NCBI GenBank assembly: GCA_910586175.1
Contig: CAJUIJ010000122.1
Location: 1 to 7,530 of the forward strand
Reading direction: 5' to 3'
Origin: an uncultured Muribaculaceae bacterium
GTDB taxonomy: Bacteria > Bacteroidota > Bacteroidia > Bacteroidales > Muribaculaceae
Length of the DNA stretch: 7,530 nucleotides
Shown here: piece by piece, positions 1 to 6,185 of the stretch
Layout of the letters: every line of letters starts with the position of its first letter
Numbering within the stretch: the stretch's first letter is position 1
Position numbers and translations under genes: made by a program
Notes under the pieces: generated by a model
Database searches by the model: none
Told to the model about the DNA's origin: nothing
What the model saw: only the letters and a program-made list of their open reading frames with translations

Positions 1-2
1 AC

Positions 3-683
3 TGGTTCGTCCAGTTCGACTTCCCCGACGAGAACGGCAAGCCGTACAAGTCGAGCGGCGGCAAGATGGTTTGGAACGATGAATTACGACGGGAGGTACC
101 CCAAAAGTGGACAGCAAAATCACTCGTTGATATTGCTGTGTTTACTAATGGATTGGCCTGCCAAAAATTCCGGCCAATGAATGAGGCGGACAAATTACCT
201 GTTGTAAAGATTCGCGAGATGAGAGATGGATTCTCGTCTGATACAGAATTTGTCAAATCTGATATTCCAGAATCTGTAAAAGTATTCAATGGCGATGTGT
301 TATTCTCCTGGTCAGCATCGTTAGAAATCTTATTATGGGCTTATGGAAATGGGGGACTGAACCAACATATATTCAAAGTAACTTCTAAAAACAACTATCC
401 TCGTAGTTTTTATTATTTCGAGATATTACGTTATATTGATGTGTTCAAGCGAATAGCCGAATCTCGTAAAACTACAATGGGACATATTACGCAAGACCAT
501 TTAGCTCAAAGTAGAATAGCTGTACCGCAAGATCTGCGGGTATTACAATCGTTTGATAACCAAATGAAACCAATTATGGATTCATTAGTCAAGAGTCAAG
601 AGCAGATTTGTTCATTACAGCGTCAACGTGATGAGTTGCTGCCGTTGCTAATGAACGGTCAGGTATCGGTCATGCCGACATAG
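3..683 (+). CDS. hsdS: Type I restriction-modification specificity subunit HsdS, C-terminal part (5' end outside window)
   Basis: HsdS is the DNA-recognition subunit of type I restriction-modification enzymes; it sets the target for the HsdM methylase and HsdR nuclease. The frame is open from base 3, so the first ATG at 66 is internal and not the start. The 226 visible residues begin with the conserved central segment (WFVQFDFPDENGKPYKSSGG), typical of HsdS between its two recognition domains. Then comes a second target-recognition domain that opens with the usual W-x(4)-L pattern and an NGLACQKFRP motif. The end is a helical stretch finishing in QRDELLPLLMNGQV, the typical HsdS C-terminus. 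About half of the roughly 400-residue protein is visible. The first 60 bases are about 62% GC while 361-420 is about 27% GC, which suggests domain swapping. hsdM, hsdR or a recombinase would lie outside the window. The family is clear; whether this copy is the expressed one or a silent cassette cannot be seen. Confidence 0.93.
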   Translation, partial: WFVQFDFPDENGKPYKSSGGKMVWNDELRREVPQKWTAKSLVDIAVFTNGLACQKFRPMNEADKLPVVKIREMRDGFSSDTEFVKSDIPESVKVFNGDVLFSWSASLEILLWAYGNGGLNQHIFKVTSKNNYPRSFYYFEILRYIDVFKRIAESRKTTMGHITQDHLAQSRIAVPQDLRVLQSFDNQMKPIMDSLVKSQEQICSLQRQRDELLPLLMNGQVSVMPT

Positions 684-711
684 GTAAATTGCGATTTAGA
701 TATCGAGGCTA

Positions 712-743
712 AACGTTAATACTCAACGTTAACTCAACGTTAA
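712..743. repeat. Three AACGTTAA repeats, two in an 11-bp tandem
   Basis: AACGTTAA occurs at 712-719, 725-732 and 736-743. The last two belong to an exact tandem of ACTCAACGTTA (721-731 and 732-742). The core AACGTT is its own reverse complement, so each copy is a possible dyad site. The cluster lies between the hsdS stop and the lptD promoter, ending 13 bases before the -33 box. It could be an operator for lptD, a trace of recombination at the edge of the restriction locus, or simple slippage. The sequence does not decide between these. Confidence 0.6.
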
Positions 744-756
744 TAAAATATAAAGT

Positions 757-787
757 TTTGCGGATTGCTGAGATTTGACTAAATTTG
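757..787 (+). promoter_or_regulatory. Bacteroides-type promoter for lptD
   Basis: A TTTG box (757-760), a 19-base spacer and TAAATTTG (780-787) match the Bacteroides housekeeping promoter consensus TTTG-N19-21-TAnnTTTG exactly. Transcription would begin a few bases after 790, giving a leader of roughly 75-80 bases before the TTG start at 871. This promoter separates lptD transcription from hsdS upstream. The match is seen directly; activity is inferred. Confidence 0.72.
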
Positions 788-795
788 CAGTCGCA

Positions 796-840
796 TTTGT
801 GTGAATCAGTAACTCATATGGCTTCGCATAAATTCACAAA
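796..840 (+). promoter_or_regulatory. Predicted stem-loop in the lptD leader
   Basis: Bases 796-799 (TTTG) pair with 837-840 (CAAA), and 802-806 (TGAAT) pair with 832-836 (ATTCA), with a two-base bulge at 800-801. Within the loop, TATG (817-820) pairs with CATA (827-830). The structure would begin almost at the predicted transcription start and end 30 bases before the start codon. It could stabilise the mRNA or affect translation. It resembles no riboswitch class I know. It was found by eye, without an energy calculation. Confidence 0.35.
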
Positions 841-844
841 ACGA

Positions 845-866
845 CATAAAGAACGCATAAAGAACC
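845..866 (+). repeat. 11-bp tandem repeat just before the lptD start
   Basis: CATAAAGAACG (845-855) is followed directly by CATAAAGAACC (856-866), 10 of 11 bases identical, ending four bases before the TTG start at 871. A weaker relative (CATAAATTCAC) begins at 827. The unit is A-rich and lies where the ribosome would bind, so copy number could influence translation; that is inference. Confidence 0.6.
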
Positions 867-870
867 ATCC

Positions 871-3678
871 TTGAGGAGGTTTACACTATATATTATCGCG
901 GCGGTTATACTCTTGACCGCATGGTCGCAGCGCATTTTGCCCGAGGCAACCTTCAATCAGACGCCGACCACATCCGACACCGTAGCAGACCAATCTGCGG
1001 CGGTGCCAATTGATGTGCGCCATGTAGAGACCGATGAAATTATATTCACATCATCGGCCGACACATTGGTAAGCGAAGCAACCGGACGCGACTCAATAAC
1101 CTCTGACACGACACGCTCGCTTATCTCACGCATTGACCGCAGCAAAGTGGACCTTGAGTCCACCGTAAACTTCTCAGCCAAAGACTCCATGGTGCTCCAA
1201 GGACTCAACAACGCCTACCTATATGGCGACGGCACAGTGGAATATCAAGACTTCAAGCTTAACTCAGCAGAGATACGCATGGAGATGGACAGCAGCACCG
1301 TCTACGCTGCCGGCATGCCCGACAGCACCGGCACAATCGAAGGCCAGCCCATATTTAAAGACAAGGGAGGCACCTACGAATCGGAGACGATGAAATATAA
1401 CTTCAAGACCGAACGCGGCTACATCACAGGCGTCATAACAGAGCAGGATGACGGATTTCTGCAAGGAGGACGAGCCAAGCGGATGGAAGATGGCTCATTT
1501 TATGTGGAAGATGGCAAATACACCACTTGCGACGACCATGAACATCCACACTTCTACTTCCAGCTCACGCGCGCCAAAGTGCGTCCCGACAAAGATGTCG
1601 TGACCGGCCCTGCCTACATGGTGCTCGCTGATGTGCCACTGCCGCTCGCACTCCCTTTCGGCTATTTCCCATTCTCCAAGAAATATAGTTCAGGCATAAT
1701 ATTTCCCTCACTGGGTGAGGATTACAACCAAGGCTTCTACCTGCGCGACGGCGGATACTACTTCGCCATAAACGACAACATTGATCTCGCGCTCACCGGC
1801 GAAATATACACCAAAGGCTCATGGGGAGTGAGGGCAAGGTCTAACTATGTGAAGCGTTACAAATACAGAGGCAACTTCGACATATCGTTTCTCAACACAG
1901 TATATGGCGACAAAGGGCTTCCCGACTACCAGCGCATGCGCAACTTCCAGGTGATATGGAGCCACTCACAAGATGCCAAGGCAAACCCTAATCTAAGTTT
2001 CTCTGCATCAGTCAACTTCGCCACCACCGGCTACTCGCGCAACGACCTCAACTCATATTACAACTCCTCGTTTACCGAAAACACCAAGTCGAGTACCGTC
2101 AACATGACCTATCGCTTCCCCAACTCCAAGTGGAGCGTATCGGCCACAGCCAACATATCGCAGCGCACACAAGACTCCACGCTGGCCGTATCATTTCCCA
2201 ACCTTACGGTCACCATGTCGCAGGCCGCACCCTTCAAGCGCAAGCGCGCAATCGGAGGCGAACGATGGTATGAAAAAATAAAGCTATCATATTCCGGGCG
2301 ATTCCAGAACTCACTGACATCCAACCAAGACCAATTTTTCAAGAAAAACATCATAAAAGACTGGCGCAACGGCATGCAGCACAGCGTGCCAATATCAGCC
2401 ACCTTCTCCCTCTTCAAATATATCAACGTGTCGCCATCGGTCTCGATGAACGACCGCATGTACACATCAAAGGTAAAACGCCAATGGGACACCCAGGCTT
2501 CACGTGAGGTGTGCGACACCACCTATGGCTTCTACAACATCTTCGACTTCAACGTGTCGCTCGGCTTCGACACCAAGATATACGGATTCTGGAAACCACT
2601 GAAATTCCTAGGCGATAAAGTGCAGATGATACGCCACGTGCTCACGCCCACCGTGTCAGTGGGATGGAGTCCGGACTTCGGCAAGGCCGGATGGGGATAT
2701 TACGGCCATTACAACTACGTGGACCAGGCCGGCAACACCCAGCGCCGCGACTACTCCTACTTCCAGCACGGACTCTTCGGTGTGCCCGGACGCGGCAAGA
2801 GCGGCATAGTGAGCCTAAACTTAGCCAACAATCTCGAAATGAAGGTGAAGAGCGACAAAGACTCCACCGGAGTCAAGAAGATATCGCTGATCGAGAACCT
2901 GAGCCTCAGCGAAAGCTACAACTTCGCTGCCGACTCACTGCGGCTCAGCCCCATGCAGGCCAACATCATGCTCCGACTGGTAAAAAACTTCAACCTCAAC
3001 CTCAACACCACCTGGGACCCATACATATACAAACTGAACTCATCGGGCACCCCGGTGCAAGTGAACCGCCTGCGCATCCGCGAAGGCAAGGGGCTCTACA
3101 AGCTCTCATCGTTCAGCACAAGCTTCTCCTATACGTTCAACAACGACACATTCAAGCGCAAGAAACAGCCCAACAATGCAGGCCGCGACAACACCGACGA
3201 CGACTGGGATGAAGACACCGAGCACGAAAGCTTCGCCGACATGGCCTCAAAGAAGCGCGAGCGCAAAAAAGGGGGCAACAGCGACGAGACAAGCGACTCC
3301 GATGGCTACGCCAAATGGGAAGTGCCATGGAGCCTATCAATCAACTACTCCGTGAACTACGGATATGGAGAATTTGACTACGACCGCATGGAATACAAAG
3401 GGCGCTGGAACCAGAACCTCAGTTTCAACGGCAACATCCGTCCCACAAAAAACTGGAACTTCTCATTCTCGGCCAGCTACGATTTCAATCTGCACAAACT
3501 GGCCTACATGAATTGCAGCATAAGCCGCGACATACACTGCTTCACCATGACCGCATCGTTTGTGCCGGTGGGACCTTACAAGTCATACAACTTCCACATA
3601 GCCGTGAAGTCATCGCTGCTCAAAGACCTCAAATATGACCAGCGTTCGCGCGCTGCAAACGGAGTGAAATGGTATTGA
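871..3678 (+). CDS. lptD: LPS-assembly outer-membrane protein LptD (Bacteroidota type)
   Basis: LptD forms, with LptE, the outer-membrane translocon that inserts lipopolysaccharide into the outer leaflet; the LptB2FG-LptC-LptA bridge feeds it. The 935-residue protein begins with a signal peptide (basic MRR, then a hydrophobic stretch to about residue 18). Next come a Ser/Thr/Asp-rich linker (about 25-98) and an OstA/LptA-like periplasmic domain (about 99-250, with repeated short beta units such as YLYGDGTVEYQDFKLNSAEI). A large beta-barrel follows, with alternating aromatic strands and a final aromatic residue (Y935). The start is TTG at 871: the frame has a stop at 847-849, there is no ATG between them, and the signal peptide requires this start or one very close. 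The first in-frame ATG is codon 107. There are four cysteines (220, 548, 882, 890). A charged segment, about 762-812, interrupts the barrel. It has its own promoter and no lpt neighbour in the window. The family is confident; the exact start slightly less so. Confidence 0.92.
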   Translation: MRRFTLYIIAAVILLTAWSQRILPEATFNQTPTTSDTVADQSAAVPIDVRHVETDEIIFTSSADTLVSEATGRDSITSDTTRSLISRIDRSKVDLESTVNFSAKDSMVLQGLNNAYLYGDGTVEYQDFKLNSAEIRMEMDSSTVYAAGMPDSTGTIEGQPIFKDKGGTYESETMKYNFKTERGYITGVITEQDDGFLQGGRAKRMEDGSFYVEDGKYTTCDDHEHPHFYFQLTRAKVRPDKDVVTGPAYMVLADVPLPLALPFGYFPFSKKYSSGIIFPSLGEDYNQGFYLRDGGYYFAINDNIDLALTGEIYTKGSWGVRARSNYVKRYKYRGNFDISFLNTVYGDKGLPDYQRMRNFQVIWSHSQDAKANPNLSFSASVNFATTGYSRNDLNSYYNSSFTENTKSSTVNMTYRFPNSKWSVSATANISQRTQDSTLAVSFPNLTVTMSQAAPFKRKRAIGGERWYEKIKLSYSGRFQNSLTSNQDQFFKKNIIKDWRNGMQHSVPISATFSLFKYINVSPSVSMNDRMYTSKVKRQWDTQASREVCDTTYGFYNIFDFNVSLGFDTKIYGFWKPLKFLGDKVQMIRHVLTPTVSVGWSPDFGKAGWGYYGHYNYVDQAGNTQRRDYSYFQHGLFGVPGRGKSGIVSLNLANNLEMKVKSDKDSTGVKKISLIENLSLSESYNFAADSLRLSPMQANIMLRLVKNFNLNLNTTWDPYIYKLNSSGTPVQVNRLRIREGKGLYKLSSFSTSFSYTFNNDTFKRKKQPNNAGRDNTDDDWDEDTEHESFADMASKKRERKKGGNSDETSDSDGYAKWEVPWSLSINYSVNYGYGEFDYDRMEYKGRWNQNLSFNGNIRPTKNWNFSFSASYDFNLHKLAYMNCSISRDIHCFTMTASFVPVGPYKSYNFHIAVKSSLLKDLKYDQRSRAANGVKWY

Positions 3679-3691
3679 CACCATATTTCAC
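3664..3691 (+). terminator. Hairpin spanning the lptD stop codon (possible terminator or 3'-end stabiliser)
   Basis: GTGAAAT (3664-3670) pairs with ATTTCAC (3685-3691), and GGT (3671-3673) with ACC (3680-3682), leaving a two-base bulge and a six-base loop that contains part of the TGA stop (3676-3678). The ten-pair stem is convincing, but no T-run follows, so it is not a standard intrinsic terminator. It may mark or protect the lptD mRNA end. Confidence 0.35.
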
Positions 3692-3731
3692 CACAAGATT
3701 CTTAAGAGCGTGATGTATAATAAGCCATGTA

Positions 3732-3764
3732 GCTTGCATGATAATCACATGATATTTTGCAAGC
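3732..3764. repeat. Inverted repeat upstream of the division/RNase Y cluster promoter
   Basis: GCTTGCA (3732-3738) and TGCAAGC (3758-3764) form an exact 7-bp inverted repeat around a 19-base AT-rich loop that contains its own TGATAATCA dyad (3739-3747). It lies six bases before the -33 box at 3771. It may be a binding site for a dimeric regulator or part of lptD transcript termination. No T-tract follows. Confidence 0.4.
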
Positions 3765-3770
3765 GTTAGA

Positions 3771-3801
3771 TTTGAAGATTCAAAAAAAAATTGTAATTTT
3801 G
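3771..3801 (+). promoter_or_regulatory. Bacteroides-type promoter for the coiled-coil/zapA/rny/ricT cluster
   Basis: TTTG (3771-3774), a 19-base spacer that includes a run of nine A, and TAATTTTG (3794-3801) match the Bacteroides consensus TTTG-N19-TAnnTTTG exactly. Transcription would begin near 3808, leaving fewer than about ten bases before the ATG at 3817, so the first gene would be nearly leaderless. No second consensus promoter was seen before zapA, rny or ricT, which favours one operon. Confidence 0.75.
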
Positions 3802-3816
3802 TGAAAAATTGGTGAT

Positions 3817-4110
3817 ATGGCAGACCCTCTGCTTGAAAAAATACTCCGACTTCAGCGTCACATCTCTACGCTGCAAGAAGCCAACCGCAAGCTCACGGAG
3901 CGCAATAAGGAGATTGAGGCAGACAACAGGGAGCTGCGCCTGAAAGCAGACGAAGCCGCCCAGCGGCTCCATGAGTCCCGGCTCAACGAGGAGTTTCTCC
4001 GCATGTCGCACCGGCTGGCATCCAGTCCCGACACGATCATAGAGACCCGCAGGCATATCGCCCGATTGATTCGCAACATCGACCGTTGCCTTGAAATGCT
4101 CAAGGAGTGA
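3817..4110 (+). CDS. Small coiled-coil protein encoded before zapA (ZapB-like candidate, function unknown)
   Basis: A 97-residue soluble protein with no signal peptide or membrane segment. Residues about 4-60 form a heptad-rich, highly charged coiled coil (LLEKILRLQRHISTLQEANR and onward). A second helical part at about 72-97 ends in IARLIRNIDRCLEMLKE; similar endings are, from memory, common in small Bacteroidota proteins encoded beside zapA. The gene is first in the cluster, right behind a strong promoter match, and ends 46 bases before zapA. Position and shape suggest a partner of ZapA at the Z-ring, analogous to the small coiled-coil ZapB of E. coli, but I see no clear sequence homology to ZapB and assign no gene name. 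That it is a real gene is well supported by promoter, spacing and composition; its function is inference. Confidence 0.8.
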   Translation: MADPLLEKILRLQRHISTLQEANRKLTERNKEIEADNRELRLKADEAAQRLHESRLNEEFLRMSHRLASSPDTIIETRRHIARLIRNIDRCLEMLKE

Positions 4111-4156
4111 GCGTGACATACAGCCTACACACTCCCTGCCATAAAAAACACAAGGT

Positions 4157-4447
4157 ATGAGCGATACGAGAAAGATAAAGATGCACCTCGACATAGGCGA
4201 TCACGAGATTACGGTGCAAGTCCCCCCCGACCGCCACGACTTCATCCGCGACGTGGAGAAAAACGTCAACGGACTCTACTCGAAATGGCGCAAGGAGTTT
4301 CCTGACAAGACCAACGCCGAAGTACTCGCCATGGTGACATATCAGTACGCTTCCTTCTACAACACATATAAGGAACGCTACGAACAAGCATTGGCAAAGG
4401 CCGAAGAATGCCTCGAAATGTTTCGCGAAGACGAGACAACTGAATAA
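4157..4447 (+). CDS. zapA: Cell division protein ZapA
   Basis: ZapA binds FtsZ and cross-links its protofilaments at the Z-ring in the cytoplasm. The 96-residue length is normal for the family. The N-terminal globular domain (about 1-45) has the beta pattern IKMHLDIGDHEITVQVPPD followed by a helix. The signature near 57-70, NAEVLAMVTYQYAS, matches the family pattern in which an N/D-rich turn leads into a helix with conserved Ala-Tyr. The C-terminal helix (about 60-92) would form the dimer or tetramer coiled coil. ATG at 4157 is the natural start, preceded by an A-rich stretch and a weak AAGG. It follows the coiled-coil gene by 46 bases and precedes rny by 171 bases, and is probably transcribed from the promoter at 3771-3801. 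Confidence 0.9.
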   Translation: MSDTRKIKMHLDIGDHEITVQVPPDRHDFIRDVEKNVNGLYSKWRKEFPDKTNAEVLAMVTYQYASFYNTYKERYEQALAKAEECLEMFREDETTE

Positions 4448-4467
4448 TCTTTCACGTAAATAGACAC

Positions 4468-4560
4468 TATGTTGCGAACCGTCAACTCCCGGTGGAGATG
4501 ATGGCCGCTTTCGTGTTGCCATATGGCAATGACAGAATAGAATTTAGTCATCATGACATA
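4468..4560 (+). ncRNA. Candidate structured RNA between zapA and rny (6S-like possibility)
   Basis: The 171-base gap between zapA and rny contains pairing that fits a branched RNA. The outer helix is 4468-4473 with 4555-4560. A hairpin CTCC-CGGT-GGAG lies at 4486-4497. A long helix pairs 4498-4505 with 4547-4554 (eight pairs including one G-U). After an asymmetric internal loop (8 and 15 bases) comes a terminal hairpin built on the exact palindrome TTGCCATATGGCAA (4516-4529). A helix-bubble-hairpin layout beside zapA recalls 6S RNA, whose gene follows zapA in gammaproteobacteria, but I do not recognise the sequence as 6S. It could equally be a processed 3' or 5' UTR element of the operon. No consensus promoter precedes it. 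Strand and ends are guesses. Confidence 0.35.
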
Positions 4561-4618
4561 ATGAAAAAAAGAAAATAATAACCAACATAAAAAACTTAAA
4601 AATACACAACTAAACACC

Positions 4619-6160
4619 ATGACATCAGCAATATGGATCATAATAGCGGTGGTGGCTCTCGCAGCGGGATATCTCGCGGCGATGGCAGTTAGCAAGAAGA
4701 ACGCCACGTCGAGTGCCAACCGCATCATCGAGGAGGGCCGACGCGAGGCCGAGATGATCAAGGAGTCCAAACTCCTCAAAGCTAAAGAAGAGGAGATGAA
4801 GATCATCGGCGAAGCAGAGCGTGCCGCCAACCAGCGGATGCAGAAAGCCCAGACCACCGAGGCTAAACTCAAGCAACGCGAGATGCAGCTCAACCAGCAG
4901 CAGAACGAGCAGCAGCGACGCAAGAAAGAACTCGAGAACCTGAAATCAAATCTCGACAATCGTGAAAACCTGCTCACCACACGCTCTGCCGAGGTGGAGC
5001 AGATGCACCGCGAAGCCCAGGAAGAACTGACCAAGATTTCCGGACTTTCAGCCGAAGAAGCCAAGGAGAAACTTGTGGAAAGCCTGAAGGATGAGGCCAA
5101 GACAGCCGCCGCGAGCTACATAAACGACATTATGGACGATGCCAAGATGACAGCTACCAAAGAGGCAAAGCGCATCGTGATACAGTCGATACAGCGAGTG
5201 GCTACAGAGACAGCCGTAGAGAACTCAGTGACGGTATTCCACATTGACAACGACGAGATAAAAGGCCGTATCATAGGCCGTGAGGGTAGAAACATACGCG
5301 CCCTCGAAGCAGCGACCGGCATAGAGATTATAGTGGACGACACGCCCGAAGCCATAGTGCTCTCCGGTTTCGACCCAGTGCGTCGCGAGATAGCGCGTCT
5401 CGCACTGCACCAGCTTGTCACAGACGGCCGCATTCATCCCGCCCGCATCGAAGAGGTAGTGGCCAAGGTGCGCAAGCAAGTGGAAGAGGAAATAATCGAG
5501 ACCGGCAAGCGCACGACCATCGACCTCGGCATACATGGCCTTCACCCTGAGCTTATCCGCATGGTGGGTAAGATGAAATATCGTTCGAGCTACGGTCAGA
5601 ATCTGCTTCAGCACTCACGCGAGACAGCTAACCTCTGTGCCGTCATGGCCTCCGAACTCGGGCTGAACCCCAAGAAGGCACGCCGCGCCGGCTTGCTTCA
5701 TGACATAGGCAAGGTGCCTGATGACGAGCCCGAATTGCCGCACGCACTCCTCGGCATGAAACTCGCTGAGAAATTCAAGGAAAAACCGGATATCTGCAAC
5801 GCCATCGGCGCACACCACGATGAAGTGGAACAGACTTCCCTCCTTGCACCCATCGTGCAGGTGTGTGACGCCATCTCAGGCGCACGCCCGGGCGCACGCC
5901 GCGAGATTGTGGAGGCATATATCAAACGACTCAACGACCTTGAGCAGCTCGCTCTCTCATATCCGGGCGTGCTCAAGACATATGCCATCCAGGCAGGACG
6001 TGAACTCCGCGTTATAGTAGGCGCCGACAAGATCAGCGATGAAGAGACCGAGAAACTCTCTACAGAGATTGCCAAGAAAATCCAGGACGAGCTCACATAT
6101 CCGGGCCAGGTGAAAATCACAGTTATCCGCGAGACCCGCTCCATCAGCTTCGCCAAGTGA
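4619..6160 (+). CDS. rny: Ribonuclease Y
   Basis: RNase Y is a membrane-anchored endoribonuclease that starts mRNA decay and processing. The 513-residue length is normal. Residues about 4-26 form the N-terminal membrane anchor. Residues about 30-175 form a long charged, Gln/Glu-rich coiled coil for dimerisation. A KH RNA-binding domain follows, with its GxxG loop as GREG at 220-223 (RIIGREGRNIRALE). The HD catalytic domain begins with H332 (QHSRETANL), has the HD pair at 361-362 (LLHDIGK) and HH at 399-400 (GAHHDE), so the metal-binding residues are intact. The C-terminus has the family block YPGQVKITVIRETRSISFAK. The ATG at 4619 is preceded by about 55 bases of A-rich leader without a Shine-Dalgarno, as is usual in Bacteroidota. 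It ends 33 bases before the ricT-like gene, whose homologue governs RNase Y cleavage in Bacillus subtilis. Confidence 0.96.
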   Translation: MTSAIWIIIAVVALAAGYLAAMAVSKKNATSSANRIIEEGRREAEMIKESKLLKAKEEEMKIIGEAERAANQRMQKAQTTEAKLKQREMQLNQQQNEQQRRKKELENLKSNLDNRENLLTTRSAEVEQMHREAQEELTKISGLSAEEAKEKLVESLKDEAKTAAASYINDIMDDAKMTATKEAKRIVIQSIQRVATETAVENSVTVFHIDNDEIKGRIIGREGRNIRALEAATGIEIIVDDTPEAIVLSGFDPVRREIARLALHQLVTDGRIHPARIEEVVAKVRKQVEEEIIETGKRTTIDLGIHGLHPELIRMVGKMKYRSSYGQNLLQHSRETANLCAVMASELGLNPKKARRAGLLHDIGKVPDDEPELPHALLGMKLAEKFKEKPDICNAIGAHHDEVEQTSLLAPIVQVCDAISGARPGARREIVEAYIKRLNDLEQLALSYPGVLKTYAIQAGRELRVIVGADKISDEETEKLSTEIAKKIQDELTYPGQVKITVIRETRSISFAK

Positions 6161-6185
6161 CGACACATAAATGACGACACATAAA
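6158..6185 (+). repeat. Exact 14-bp tandem duplication over the rny stop codon
   Basis: TGACGACACATAAA occurs twice back to back, at 6158-6171 and 6172-6185. The TGA of the first copy is the rny stop codon. Together the copies make up most of the 33-base spacer before the ATG of the ricT-like gene at 6194. The ACATAAAGAA at the end of copy two is also found just before lptD (846 onward, within the repeat there), so it may be a favoured A-rich initiation element. Confidence 0.85.

Noticed and set aside
66..683. ATG at 66 as the true start of the hsdS gene
   Set aside because: The frame is open upstream to base 3 and encodes a conserved HsdS central motif, so the ATG is internal.
874..879. AGGAGG as a Shine-Dalgarno for a start downstream of 871
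   Set aside because: No suitable start codon follows at the right distance, and it encodes the Arg-Arg of the signal peptide that begins at TTG 871.
2664..3212. Long + strand open frame inside lptD
   Set aside because: It overlaps lptD in another frame and its Arg/Gln/His/Pro-rich product matches no fold; it is a by-product of the codon use of lptD.
4561..4578. Five-codon mini-ORF (MKKRK) before rny, as a regulatory leader peptide
   Set aside because: The A-rich leader produces such frames by chance; there is no amino acid bias or attenuator structure to support it.
4448..4618. Separate rny promoter
   Set aside because: No TTTG box or TAnnTTTG element at proper spacing in the gap; TAGAATTTA near 4538 is only a partial match.
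4378..5100. Antisense open frame of 240 codons across the start of rny
   Set aside because: It covers the zapA end, spacer and rny start on the opposite strand; the Ser/Arg/Leu-rich product mirrors the Glu/Lys/Ala-rich coiled coil of rny.
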